Positions 26,468 through 35,754 of a DNA stretch of 36,429 bases are shown piece after piece. Each line of letters opens with the position of its first letter. The stretch's first letter is position 1. Source of the DNA: an uncultured Pseudomonadota bacterium (GTDB lineage: Bacteria; Bdellovibrionota_B; Oligoflexia; Oligoflexales; CAIMVM01). The notes beneath the pieces were generated by a model, which saw only the letters and a program-made list of their open reading frames with translations, was not told the DNA's origin and searched no databases. The stretch spans positions 1 to 36,429 of the forward strand of contig CAIMVM010000280.1 of NCBI GenBank assembly GCA_903844895.1, in the 5' to 3' direction. The translations under genes and the position numbers were made by a program.

Positions 26468-27168
26468 CTTCAAGGCTACTTTTAGATCAGTTCCAAAAAG
26501 TCTCTTCTTCTTGGAAAGAAGTTCTCGGAGAAGAGTTTAAAAAGCCCTACTTTCAAAAACTCGACCAGCATATTTCCAAGTTAAGCCGTGTGGAAAATGC
26601 TTATTATCCGCCTTTAGATGACATTTTTTCAGCCTTTAAATGGACTGATTTTTCTGCTGCAAAAGTCGTGATCCTAGGCCAAGATCCTTATCACGGTCCG
26701 GGTCAAGCTCATGGCCTTTCCTTTTCTGTGAAGCAAGATATTCCTATTCCACCATCTCTCAAGAATATCTATAAAGAACTAAAGTCTGATCTCGATATTA
26801 ACCCTGCTAGCCAGGGAGATCTTTCTTCCTGGGCTAAGCAAGGTGTCTTTTTGCTAAACTCCATACTCACTGTGGAACCTGGCTGCCCCGGATCCCACGA
26901 ATCGCTGGGTTGGGAACTCTTTACCGATGCAGTATTTAAGGCGTTAAATCGCAGAGAGCAGCCGCTAGTATTTATTTTGTGGGGGGCCTATGCCCAGCGG
27001 CGTCAGAAATTACTGGACACCACAAGACATTTAGTAATCGCGAGCCCCCATCCCTCACCACTGTCTTGTTACCGCGGTTTTTTTGGTTCAAAGCCCTTTT
27101 CAAAAGCAAACGAGTTTTTGAAACTGCATGGCGTGTCCCCAATTCGTTGGGAACTGCTGCAGTCTTAG
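26464..27168 (+). CDS. ung: Uracil-DNA glycosylase
   Basis: Removes uracil from DNA in base-excision repair. 234 residues of family 1: catalytic motif VVILGQDPYHGPGQAHGLSFSV with the water-activating Asp, and the DNA-intercalation motif SPHPSPLSCYRGFFGSKPF. Begins inside the stop codon of the Rrf2 gene, hence last gene of the suf operon. Its presence there is probably a passenger arrangement rather than functional. Confidence 0.96.
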   Translation: MTSRLLLDQFQKVSSSWKEVLGEEFKKPYFQKLDQHISKLSRVENAYYPPLDDIFSAFKWTDFSAAKVVILGQDPYHGPGQAHGLSFSVKQDIPIPPSLKNIYKELKSDLDINPASQGDLSSWAKQGVFLLNSILTVEPGCPGSHESLGWELFTDAVFKALNRREQPLVFILWGAYAQRRQKLLDTTRHLVIASPHPSPLSCYRGFFGSKPFSKANEFLKLHGVSPIRWELLQS

Positions 27169-27264
27169 TTTTCAAATTTTTTTTGACATCTAAAGAATAC
27201 ATTTCCACTGCATTTTTGCAGGCCTAAGGAATAAGTCTCTTGGTAAGAAACTCAATATGCAAAA

Positions 27265-27786
27265 CTAGGCAATGGGATCTGAAATTTTGTACACACAACG
27301 CTCGAGCTTTGCGCCATTCAGGCCAACCTTTTCGGAGTGTCGATCATATACAGCTCCAATTTTTTCAGCAGCACGGCGGGATCGCAAATTATTCGGTGAA
27401 ATTTCCAACTCCACCGTCTTTACAAATCTCAGCGCAAAATTGACGAGACAACGCTTGATTTCTAAATTAGTCGACCCACCCCAGTACTTCGTTTCCAGAA
27501 AAGAATACCCCAACAATACTCTATTCTCATTGGGACTATAGTCATAAAACGACGAGGAACCTATGATCTGAGAGCTCGCTTTATCGATGATGACCAGTGG
27601 TGCTTCGAGTGACATGATCTTATCGAAGTAAATTCTAAATCCCTCTTTCTGATAGCGATAAACTTCAGAATGCATGGCCCAAATAGCCGGATCTGAAGCC
27701 GCTCTATAAAGGGCGTCATAGTCGGAGGCCAAAAGACTTCGAACGAGATAGCGCTCAGTTTCTAGTTTGTCCACTTTTGTAAACAT
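27265..27786 (-). CDS. GNAT acetyltransferase, RimJ/RimL-like
   Basis: 173 residues resembling ribosomal-protein/alanine acetyltransferases: opening LETERYLVRSLLASDYDALYRAASDP, then IGSSSFYDYSPNENRVLLGYSF, YWGGSTNLEIKRCLVNFAL and the acetyl-CoA-site NNLRSRRAAEKIGAVYD. Substrate unknown. 39 bp downstream of metH on the same strand, probably co-transcribed; convergent with ung. No clear terminator is seen in the ~96 bp between them. Confidence 0.88.
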   Translation of the reverse strand: MFTKVDKLETERYLVRSLLASDYDALYRAASDPAIWAMHSEVYRYQKEGFRIYFDKIMSLEAPLVIIDKASSQIIGSSSFYDYSPNENRVLLGYSFLETKYWGGSTNLEIKRCLVNFALRFVKTVELEISPNNLRSRRAAEKIGAVYDRHSEKVGLNGAKLERCVYKISDPIA

Positions 27787-27825
27787 GGAGATTTCCTTCC
27801 CATCAAATAAAGAATTCAGGACCCA

Positions 27826-30800
27826 TCAACCGTAAGCTAAATGAGAAGAAAGCCATTTTTTTACTTCCTCAAGGGGCATATTCTTTCTCCTGGCATAGTC
27901 TTCGATCTGATCGCGTTGAATACGCCCTACCCTAAAATACTTCGCCTCAGGGTGAAAGAAATAAAAGCCTGAAATACTGGAAGCAGGATGCATAGCTAGG
28001 CTTTCCGTCAAAGTGATCCCGGTAGCCTGTTCCACGTCCATAAGCTTCCATAGTTTTTTCTTTTCTGTATGATCTGGACAAGCCGGATATCCAGGCGCAG
28101 GCCTTATCCCGCGGTATTTTTCCGCGATAAGATCATCTGGTCTCCATTGGCCACTTTCTTCGATGCCTAATTCAACGCGAACTGTCATATGCAAAAATTC
28201 TGCGTGGGCTTCAGCAAGGCGGTCACCCAAGACTTTTAAAATTATGGAATTATAATCATCGCCTTTCAATTCATATTGCTTGGCGAGTTCTTCGACCTCT
28301 TTTCCTGTAGTTAAAGCAAACGCGCCCATGTAATCCTGAAATCCTGAGGATTTTGGAGCCACAAAATCAGCGAGAGAATAATAATTCTTATCGTCAGTTT
28401 TTTCTTTTTGCTGTCTTAAAAAATGAAATTTTTCTAATGACTCACTGCTTTCTTTTTTATAAATTTCAATATCGTCACCAACCGAATTACAGGCCCATAT
28501 TTGCGTCACAGATTTCGGCTTCCAAAGCCGATTCTTAGAAATATGATCCAAATGCGCTAGTGCATCTTGATAAAGCTTTTTGGCTTCGCCACCCCAACGA
28601 GGCGAACTTAATATACTTGGAAAAATGCCCTTCATTTCCCATGCCCAGAAAAAAGGACTCCAGTCGATGTAGGGGATAAGATCCGAAACTGTGACCTCTC
28701 TTACCTGGCGATTCAAATTTATAGGCTTAACCGCTAAACTTGATTTCCACTCTGGTTTAAATCCGGATGACTTAGCCTCTTCGTAGGTGAGCCACCGACC
28801 TTCATTTAAAGTTGAAAAATAACGTTCCTTGGTTTCCGCTTGCTCTAATTTAAGTGATTCCACGAATTCTTCTTTTAAGGTTTCAGACTGCAAAGAATTG
28901 CAAACTCCTACAGCAAGCGAAGCATCACTTACGTGAACCACAGGCCCTGAGTAGTGAGGAGCTATTTTTATGGCTGTATGAGCTTTACTAGTAGTAGCGC
29001 CGCCTATCAACAAAGGAATCTTCATCTCAAGACGTTCCATCTCTTTGGCGACCAAAATCATTTCATCCAAGGACGGCGTAATCAGCCCTGAAAGACCGAT
29101 CATATGGGCACCGACTTCCTTTGCCTTCTGGATAATCGTCTCTAGCCTCACCATTACGCCAAGGTCATGAACTTGCCAGTTGTTACAAGCCAATACTACT
29201 GCGACAATGTTTTTTCCAATATCATGTACATCACCTTTAACAGTAGCAATGACAAACTGTCCCTGACTGCTTTGGGAAGAATTTTGTTTTTCTTTTTCAA
29301 GATGTGGTTCTAACCAAGCAACAGCTTGTTTCATGACGCGAGCACTCTTGACCACTTGAGGAAGAAACATTTTCCCGGCCCCAAAAAGTTCTCCCACCAC
29401 TTTCATGCCGTCCATTAAAGGGCCTTCAATAACAAGAAGAGGTCGCTTGTATTTTGCAAAAGCCTCTTCTGTATCTTGAGTAATATACTCTGTGATACCG
29501 GCAACCAAAGCATGAGACAGTCGTTCCTCGACAGATCCATCTCGCCACTCATGGGCAGCCTGTACTTTGTCCTTAGCTACGCCTTTATATTTCTCAGCAA
29601 AAGCAATGAGATCGTCCGTTGCCGTGGCGGTTCGATTCAAAAGAACGTCTTCTACGTGTTTTAAAAGGTCTGGCTCTATCTCTTCATAAACTTCTAACAT
29701 ACCAGCATTTACAATTCCCATGTCCAGGCCAGCTTTAATGCCATGATAGAGAAACGAAGCATGCATGGCCTCTCGAACCGTATGATTGCCCCTAAAAGAA
29801 AAAGAAATATTGCTGATACCACCACTCGTGAAAATTCCAGGGCAATTTCGCTTGATTTCTTCAACAGCCTCTATGAAGTCCCGTCCGTAGTTTTGATGCT
29901 CTTCCATCCCTGTAGCAACGGTTAAAACATTGGGGTCTAAAATGATATCACAAGGATCCATCCCCACTACTTCCGTAAGAATAGAAAAGGACCTCTCGGC
30001 AATTCTAACTTTCTCGGCTTTAGTTGCAGCCTGGCCATTCTCATCAAATGCCATAACCACAACCGATGCCCCATATTTTTGAATGAGCTTTGCTTGCCTA
30101 ATAAACTCGGCTTCACCTTCTTTTAGACTGATGGAATTGACGATGCACTTTCCTTGAGTACATTGCAGCCCCGCCTCTAAAACCGACCATTTTGAGCTGT
30201 CGATCATAAAGGGAACCTTAACGATATCTGGCTCTGACGCTAACAAATTCAAAAACTTCCTCATGCATGCCACACTATCGAGCATGCCTTCGTCAAAGTT
30301 AATATCAATAATATTGGCACCGTTTTCAACTTGCTGCTTAGCAACAGCTAGTGCGCCATTAAAGTCACCATTTTTAATAAGTGCGGAAAACTTAGGAGAG
30401 CCAGTAACATTGGTTCGTTCGCCGACCATTAAAAAGTTTCTCGACTCATGATCTACAAAAAGTGATTCCAGTCCTGAGAGCTTAAGGCCTTTCTTAACTC
30501 TGGGGATGGGCCTTGGGACATAACTCTTAACTGCTTTTGCGATTTCTGAAATATGGTCGGGAGTTGTACCGCAACAACCTCCCACAATATTAATTAGGCC
30601 GTCTTTTGCAAATTGTTTCAAAAAGGCTGCCGTCATGGCTGGAGTTTCGTCATAACCCGTTGCACTTAATGGATTGGGAAGCCCAGCGTTAGGGTAGCAG
30701 CTTATATAACAGTCCGCTATGCGAGAAAGCTCTTCAATGTAAGGGCGCATTTCCTTCGCCCCCAAGGCACAATTAATGCCTACACTTAATGGCTTTGCAT

Positions 30801-31500
30801 GAGCAATAGAATGCCAAAAAGCTTCTATAGTTTGTCCCGACAAGGTTCGCCCAGAGTTGTCCGTAATAGTAACTGAAATCATTAGAGGAAGCCGGACACC
30901 TTTGGATTCAAAACAAGACTCAATGGCAAAGATCGCTGCTTTTAAATTCAGGGTGTCAAAGGAGGTTTCAGGTAAAAGTATATCTACACCACCATCAATC
31001 AGACCAAGAATTTGCTCGGAGTAGGATTCCACGAGCTCCATAAACGTCACCGCGCGAAAGCTGGGATCATTTACAACAGGAGACATAGATGCCGTCTTAT
31101 TAGTGGGCCCAATGGCTCCCGCAACAAAGCAGGTCCGATCTGGATTTCTTGCCACAAACTCTTCAACGCTCTTTCTTGCCACTTTGGCTGCTGCGAAGTT
31201 TAGTTCGTAAGCCAAATGCTCCAATCCATAATCAGCTTGTGCAATCGAGGTACTGTTGAAAGTATTTGTTTCTATGATATCTACACCAGAAGACAAATAC
31301 TTTGTGTGAATATCAAAAATGACTTTAGGTTGCGTCAACACCAAAAGATCATTATTACCCCGCAAATCACGATCATGCTCTTTAAATCGATCGCCCCTAA
31401 AATCATCTTCAGTAAGATGGTATTGCTGAATCATGGTGCCCATGGCGCCATCAAGTATTAAAATGCGCTCACTTAGCAAAGTGCTCAATTTACTAGACAA
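27826..31500 (-). CDS. metH: Cobalamin-dependent methionine synthase
   Basis: Transfers a methyl group from methyltetrahydrofolate via B12 to homocysteine. 1224 residues, full length. Domains in order: homocysteine-binding with Zn cysteines in [11 protein letters not shown] and [10 protein letters not shown]; pterin-binding (~340-600, [17 protein letters not shown]); helical cap; B12-binding with the axial His in [11 protein letters not shown] at about residue 760; C-terminal AdoMet activation domain ending with [18 protein letters not shown]. The start is TTG, supported by GGGGGAAG upstream. No SAM or cobalamin riboswitch is visible upstream. Confidence 0.97.
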   Translation of the reverse strand: MSSKLSTLLSERILILDGAMGTMIQQYHLTEDDFRGDRFKEHDRDLRGNNDLLVLTQPKVIFDIHTKYLSSGVDIIETNTFNSTSIAQADYGLEHLAYELNFAAAKVARKSVEEFVARNPDRTCFVAGAIGPTNKTASMSPVVNDPSFRAVTFMELVESYSEQILGLIDGGVDILLPETSFDTLNLKAAIFAIESCFESKGVRLPLMISVTITDNSGRTLSGQTIEAFWHSIAHAKPLSVGINCALGAKEMRPYIEELSRIADCYISCYPNAGLPNPLSATGYDETPAMTAAFLKQFAKDGLINIVGGCCGTTPDHISEIAKAVKSYVPRPIPRVKKGLKLSGLESLFVDHESRNFLMVGERTNVTGSPKFSALIKNGDFNGALAVAKQQVENGANIIDINFDEGMLDSVACMRKFLNLLASEPDIVKVPFMIDSSKWSVLEAGLQCTQGKCIVNSISLKEGEAEFIRQAKLIQKYGASVVVMAFDENGQAATKAEKVRIAERSFSILTEVVGMDPCDIILDPNVLTVATGMEEHQNYGRDFIEAVEEIKRNCPGIFTSGGISNISFSFRGNHTVREAMHASFLYHGIKAGLDMGIVNAGMLEVYEEIEPDLLKHVEDVLLNRTATATDDLIAFAEKYKGVAKDKVQAAHEWRDGSVEERLSHALVAGITEYITQDTEEAFAKYKRPLLVIEGPLMDGMKVVGELFGAGKMFLPQVVKSARVMKQAVAWLEPHLEKEKQNSSQSSQGQFVIATVKGDVHDIGKNIVAVVLACNNWQVHDLGVMVRLETIIQKAKEVGAHMIGLSGLITPSLDEMILVAKEMERLEMKIPLLIGGATTSKAHTAIKIAPHYSGPVVHVSDASLAVGVCNSLQSETLKEEFVESLKLEQAETKERYFSTLNEGRWLTYEEAKSSGFKPEWKSSLAVKPINLNRQVREVTVSDLIPYIDWSPFFWAWEMKGIFPSILSSPRWGGEAKKLYQDALAHLDHISKNRLWKPKSVTQIWACNSVGDDIEIYKKESSESLEKFHFLRQQKEKTDDKNYYSLADFVAPKSSGFQDYMGAFALTTGKEVEELAKQYELKGDDYNSIILKVLGDRLAEAHAEFLHMTVRVELGIEESGQWRPDDLIAEKYRGIRPAPGYPACPDHTEKKKLWKLMDVEQATGITLTESLAMHPASSISGFYFFHPEAKYFRVGRIQRDQIEDYARRKNMPLEEVKKWLSSHLAYG

Positions 31501-31600
31501 TAAAACTTCCCCCGGAAACTAGATGAATCCTAAAATACCAGAGGGATGAGGCTATCTAAAGAGAAATCGACACCTGAAAAAAGAGACACAATATTCACGA

Positions 31601-31933
31601 CTAAATAGATATGGATAAAGACTTAGCCAGCAGGCTCGAGACCTGGGAAGCACCTAGCCATGATGAATTCTTGAGCTTTTTGCTCCCAACGGATTCAAAG
31701 TGATTGCCAGCAGGAGGGCAGCCGTCCCTGCGCCAATAACCTCTACCATTCGCTTCTACCATTCACTTCTGCCAGCCACCAGAGCCCCTGGCTTGCGAGA
31801 GCCCCTCGTTCTGTCTTAGACCCCAGATATCAAGAGCCTTTTTAGTTTGGGTCGATGAGAATTTAGCCGCAAGTGTGAGCTCAACAGGTGGTTGACTGTT
31901 AGTTGAGAGGACCTTCTGGTGAGGGCTCCCCAT
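31601..31933 (-). pseudogene. Decayed lipoprotein paralogue remnant
   Basis: A frame-consistent 111-codon stretch interrupted by one TGA at 31763-31765. Its translation aligns with the C-terminus of the intact lipoprotein at 33923-34894: GSGGWQK against GSAGWCK, then after a duplicated insertion YWRRDGCPPAGNHFESVGSKK against WCKGGRLSGTSAFETDGERN, and GAS in both. DNA near the end (AGGTGCTTCC and flanks) is also shared. Two tandem 13-bp units (GAATGGTAGAAGC type) sit at the break point. No signal peptide or start is left upstream. Alignment was by eye; a chance match is possible. Confidence 0.4.
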
Positions 31934-32239
31934 AAAGGTCTTACTTTAGGTGCGCCAACCCCCATAATGCTCTTGCTACCCGCACAACAAATACCTCAAG
32001 CCTTCTTAGGAGTTACTTTGCGGCGAAACAGTAATTCCTAGTAAAGGCGCTTCAAATCCCTACAGGTTGTAGAAAAACTCGTAGAAAAAAGGCTCGATTC
32101 GACTACCAAGCTTATGCTCCACGCTATATTTGTTTTTGCGATATTTACCAACTTCTTTATCAATTAAGTATTTCTGCCTATTTTCCGTAAAATACAACTG
32201 TATGTGGCAAGAGAAAACTATTAAAACTAGGGAGACGTG
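31934..32239. other. Intergenic stretch upstream of the baeRF gene
   Basis: About 300 bp with no credible gene on either strand. The last ~150 bp are AT-rich and should hold the promoter of the baeRF operon, but no convincing -35/-10 pair is seen. It contains two near-identical GTAGAAAAA direct repeats around 32070-32090. Confidence 0.4.
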
Positions 32240-33379
32240 ATGTTAGCTTCAAAGGTATCTAACCTAAAGCCTTTACTTGAGTCCTCTGGAGGACTTCATG
32301 TAACCGCCTATTTTGAAAATCGTGGAGATGTCAAAGACTTTAAGGAACAAATTCGCGATTCTATTCATAGAGCGCATGAGCACATCGCTGTGGTCATGAA
32401 TACTGAGGATCAGTTGGCTTTTCTTGAACCTTTGGAGGAACTATACAGAAACACTAACGACCTAACTAAAATGGAAGGGAGTCTTGGCGTATTCCTTAAA
32501 AAAGAATTCTTCTGCTCTCTAAATGTTCCGTTAAGAGTAAATCATACCTGCCAGGTTGCTACCAGCTTTCATATAAAGCCATTGCTCCAATGGCTTCAAG
32601 CCGATGAAGAGTTTCTTCTTATAGGCATTGATCAAGACACCGTTTATCTTGCCAAGGGCACCCAATTTTCTTTTACCATAGCCGATTCAGTTAGCCTGCA
32701 AAAATCAAATAGCAAAAGCTCTCTAGGCAGCATCAATACTCAAAGTGAACGTAATTTTGCCAAGGTATGTGAATTGGCAACGATCCATTGGTTGAGAAAC
32801 TGCCTGTTTGAGATGGCCACTGAATCGAAACCCAAATTGTATTTGGCTGGCAATCAGCCTATTTTGGAGCATCTGAAGGGAAGCCATTTCTACGATAGAG
32901 TTGTAAAAAAACCTATTTCCGCGAGTTTCTCAATTGGCGAAATGGACTCGATTTGCGCCAATATTCGAAAAATTCAACGGGCCGAGACATACGATTTCCT
33001 TGAACGGTCGTTAGGAGAATTCCGAGCGGCTGAGGATCGATATAGAACTCGAACCAATATTTTTCAGATCGCAAAAGCAGTCGCACAAGGCAGAGTGAGA
33101 AAGCTTGCCATATCCGAAGAAGTAAGTGTTTTTGGAAAAATGGATAGAAAAACTGGGGCTCTGGCGATACACCCTTTTGATCTAGATCATGAAGATGACG
33201 ACATTCTGGACGACTTAGCACAAATGGTCCTCCTGCAAGGCGGTGACGTGATTGTGGTTCCTCAGATAGATATTCCCAATCGCCGCCCCATTCTTGCAAT
33301 TGTTGACTATGCTGGGCACAATCACGACGCGGCAATAGAAAAATATGAACCTTACAACTTAAGAGGCAAACGCGCATGA
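32240..33379 (+). CDS. Bacterial archaeo-eukaryotic release factor-like (baeRF) protein
   Basis: 379 residues. The layout matches the baeRF group of eRF1/Pelota relatives found in bacteria: an N-terminal domain opening with LLESSGGLHVTAYFENRG, a middle domain (~160-250, RNFAKVCELATIHWLRN..., KLYLAGNQPILEHLKG), and a C-terminal L7Ae-like domain (IAKAVAQGRVRKLAISEEV, DDILDDLAQMVLLQGGDVIVVPQ). No GGQ peptide-release tripeptide is present in the middle domain. Possible role in ribosome rescue or stress, from family knowledge only. The ATG at 32240 is preferred over the GTG at 32237 from GGGAG spacing. Coupled to the next gene by an ATGA overlap. Confidence 0.75.
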   Translation: MLASKVSNLKPLLESSGGLHVTAYFENRGDVKDFKEQIRDSIHRAHEHIAVVMNTEDQLAFLEPLEELYRNTNDLTKMEGSLGVFLKKEFFCSLNVPLRVNHTCQVATSFHIKPLLQWLQADEEFLLIGIDQDTVYLAKGTQFSFTIADSVSLQKSNSKSSLGSINTQSERNFAKVCELATIHWLRNCLFEMATESKPKLYLAGNQPILEHLKGSHFYDRVVKKPISASFSIGEMDSICANIRKIQRAETYDFLERSLGEFRAAEDRYRTRTNIFQIAKAVAQGRVRKLAISEEVSVFGKMDRKTGALAIHPFDLDHEDDDILDDLAQMVLLQGGDVIVVPQIDIPNRRPILAIVDYAGHNHDAAIEKYEPYNLRGKRA

Positions 33380-33813
33380 AGTCATTATTCTACTATTTAA
33401 AGCTTTTGAAAAAGTCCAAATCCAATCCTAATTTTAGAAAACGAGCGATTCTATTTGGCTCTTTGGGAATTTTCACGTTCCTAACTATCGGCAGCTTGGC
33501 ATTATGGGGAGGACTTTCTGCGCTTTCCTACGTTTCAGATGCTACGCGCCAAGTTCTATCGACTCCTGCTGCCAATGAGCCTACAAGGTACTTAGAGGAG
33601 CAACTCAAAGACCTTCCAAACCTTCAGGCCGTAGCTTGCTTGGATAAGGCTCAGAGACTTTTAGCAGTATCCCCTTGGTTAGAAAGGCCTGTCCTAGCCA
33701 ATCTCATTCAATTGAAAGACGCATGCCTTGCCTCAGGCTCATCTGGAGAACATGAAATTGGAATTGAGTCGGAGGAAGCTTCTAAGCTTTTTTATGATGG
33801 AACCAAGATTTAG
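33376..33813 (+). CDS. Small single-pass membrane protein coupled to the baeRF gene
   Basis: 145 residues. A basic N-terminus (FYYLKLLKKSKSNPNFRKR) precedes one hydrophobic segment (about residues 25-53, ILFGSLGIFTFLTIGSLALW), then a ~90-residue domain outside the membrane with helices and two Cys (AVACLDKAQRLLAVSPWL, NLIQLKDACLASG). Inside-positive topology places the C-terminal domain in the periplasm. The ATG overlaps the stop of the preceding gene, so the two are made together. Family unrecognised. Confidence 0.72.
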   Translation: MKSLFYYLKLLKKSKSNPNFRKRAILFGSLGIFTFLTIGSLALWGGLSALSYVSDATRQVLSTPAANEPTRYLEEQLKDLPNLQAVACLDKAQRLLAVSPWLERPVLANLIQLKDACLASGSSGEHEIGIESEEASKLFYDGTKI

Positions 33814-33922
33814 TCTGGGATTAAAAAAAACCTGGGGAGCCCTATTTTGGACACTTGATTCCGTTATATACCTATTACATGTTTCATGTAGAGGATGCCA
33901 CCTTCATCACGATGGCGAGGAA

Positions 33923-34894
33923 TCAATTTCCGCAATCGACTGGAAATACGATGGAACTTAGACTGCTGGCTCTAGCCCAGGAAGCACCTTGAGTAATCAT
34001 TTCTTGTGCTGCATTATTTCTCTCCCCATCTGTTTCAAAGGCACTGGTTCCTGACAGACGGCCACCTTTGCACCAACCGGCACTCCCGTCCACGGGTTCA
34101 ACATGGCTTCCACGACATTGCCTCTCCCAAAACACAAAGGATCCCACAGAGTTTTCATCAAATCTGGAAAGGAGATAGCGCGTTGGCGAAAAAGTCTTAT
34201 CATCCGATGAGACAGCCTTTGAATACGAAAGGTATCTGTAATCTCCTTGTTTAAACATAGTAACAGACGACCTAAAGGAACGAATAGATTCGAAATTATC
34301 GTCGGTCTCTCCAGAATTTTGGACACCAATCGTGCCCCCTTGTGAGTCTGGATCTACGGTGATTTTAGAAATGATATTCTCAGAGGATCGATTCAGAAGT
34401 TTCGGTGCTCCACTATGAAATATTTCTTTTTTCCCTTTATCATTCCATCTCATATAGAGAAGGTTGTGGCCATCAAGGCAAACCTGCATGGAAGCTGTAT
34501 ATCCATCGCTTGCAATGGCCCTGTATTCCACTGATATTTTTCTGGAATCGAGAGTTTTTGAGGTTTTACCCTCAGACCTTATCTTTTCTTCAGTCGCAAA
34601 TTTTCGGATGATCCTATTTGTTTTTTTGATGGCCTTTAAAAACTCTACACCAGCTTGAGTGAGTCTCATCTGCTCATTGGCATTCAAACGAAATTCTGAA
34701 CTAAAATTTGAGCTGGACAGGCTTAATGCAGCAGGCGAAGTCTCATCGTAACTTGCTACTCCATTAGGTATTGTAAAATCAATCTCAGTCGGCGCGAATT
34801 CTTTAGTTGTCGAGCCTCCGTCTGTTTTCTTCGGGTTTCCAACATAGGTTCCACATCCTGCTAGAACCAACGCCAACGCATATTTTTTTGTCAT
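33923..34894 (-). CDS. Lipoprotein coupled to a TIGR02147 regulator
   Basis: 323 residues with a very short signal peptide and lipobox LAGC (Cys14). The mature part is Ser/Thr-rich and beta-rich, with a charged middle (RIIRKFATEEKIRSEGKTSK) and four Cys in the second half that could form two disulfides (VCLDG, RQCRG, GWCKGG, VDCGN). No enzymatic motif. Start overlaps the regulator's stop (ATGA). Family not recognised beyond resemblance to the decayed copy at 31601-31933, which implies a paralogous set in this genome. Confidence 0.78.
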   Translation of the reverse strand: MTKKYALALVLAGCGTYVGNPKKTDGGSTTKEFAPTEIDFTIPNGVASYDETSPAALSLSSSNFSSEFRLNANEQMRLTQAGVEFLKAIKKTNRIIRKFATEEKIRSEGKTSKTLDSRKISVEYRAIASDGYTASMQVCLDGHNLLYMRWNDKGKKEIFHSGAPKLLNRSSENIISKITVDPDSQGGTIGVQNSGETDDNFESIRSFRSSVTMFKQGDYRYLSYSKAVSSDDKTFSPTRYLLSRFDENSVGSFVFWERQCRGSHVEPVDGSAGWCKGGRLSGTSAFETDGERNNAAQEMITQGASWARASSLSSIVFPVDCGN

Positions 34895-35754
34895 TGATTT
34901 TCACCCCGTTTTAAGAATGGAAAGAGCTGAATATTGAGTTGATAAATGTCGCCGCCAGTAGTCTCTTCTAAGGCTAATGTTTCAGCTATCAAGTGAGTCA
35001 ACTTCTGTTCCAGTTTTGCAAAGTTTTGGGGGTTCAGTCTAACGGTTAGAGCCTGAATGGATCTTTCGTCTTCTTTTACCCTTGTAAGAGACTCTTTTCC
35101 TAAATCGATCATTTGTTGATGAAACCGCGTGACGGAGAGTGAGTCTACATGTTTAGGCGTCTCCACAAGTGGAATTTTGATGCTTATTTTTCCCGACTCG
35201 TCTTGTACCAAATACTCCATTTTAAGAAGCTGATCTAAAGCTAACTTTATAGTGTCAAGTCGAAGCGGGAAGTTTAACGCATCTCTGATGGCTTCTGGCT
35301 CTTGCAGTAAGTTCGCATTTGCGAATATTTCACGAAGTACCGGAAAGTACCATTCTGAAAGGTATTTGGATTGACGATCATCCAGGCTGCTGTAAGTTTT
35401 CTTATTTTTCTCCTCAAGCATTTTGATAAAATATTGGTCTCGTTCTTGTGTGTTTTTGGAATTTTGAAACTTAACAAGATTTTCAAAGTATCTTTTCTCA
35501 GCCCCGACAAATCCGAGTGCAGATGAAATCTTAGTAGCTGCCTTGGATGTTAATAGACGTTCATTATTAACAAAAAGTCGCAATACGTTAGTCCTAGAAA
35601 ATCCTAAATCATTGGCGAATTCTATCCAGGAGTAGGGTTTAACTTTTGATTTAACTTCGTTATAAAGACTCTCTAAATACTCTTGATAAGTGACAAAAGA
35701 AGTTACTTTTTCATGGTTTTCAGCGATTTTTTTTAAACTATATTTAGAAGTCAT
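34891..35754 (-). CDS. TIGR02147-family (DUF4423) regulator
   Basis: 287 residues from the ATG at 35754; an upstream GTG at 35799 would add 15 residues. N-terminal helix-turn-helix region YQEYLESLYNEVKSKVKPYS then WIEFANDLGFSRTNVLRLFV, a typical family opening (Y.dYL...y......s.R.fa...gfsspn.L). The middle has ENLVKFQNSKNTQERDQYF and YLSEWYFPVLREI, which are strong markers of this family, known mainly from Fibrobacter and Bdellovibrio relatives. The C-terminus ends FAKLEQKLTHLIAETLALEE. Likely a DNA-binding regulator of the lipoprotein gene it overlaps; the effector is unknown. Confidence 0.87.
   Translation of the reverse strand: MTSKYSLKKIAENHEKVTSFVTYQEYLESLYNEVKSKVKPYSWIEFANDLGFSRTNVLRLFVNNERLLTSKAATKISSALGFVGAEKRYFENLVKFQNSKNTQERDQYFIKMLEEKNKKTYSSLDDRQSKYLSEWYFPVLREIFANANLLQEPEAIRDALNFPLRLDTIKLALDQLLKMEYLVQDESGKISIKIPLVETPKHVDSLSVTRFHQQMIDLGKESLTRVKEDERSIQALTVRLNPQNFAKLEQKLTHLIAETLALEETTGGDIYQLNIQLFPFLKRGENQ

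Noticed and set aside
31501-31600. Possible cobalamin or SAM riboswitch upstream of metH
   Set aside because: The leader is only about 100 bp before the lipoprotein relic and shows no B12 box or SAM-type stem pattern. An AGCCAGCAGG...CCTGGG stretch that looked like a B12 box is better explained as part of the relic.
32913-33377. 154-codon minus-strand frame opposite the baeRF gene
   Set aside because: Antisense shadow; the plus frame has family features and a coupled downstream gene.
33728-33961. Plus-strand 77-codon frame after the small membrane protein
   Set aside because: Mostly overlaps two real genes in other frames, no ribosome-binding site, composition unlike a protein.
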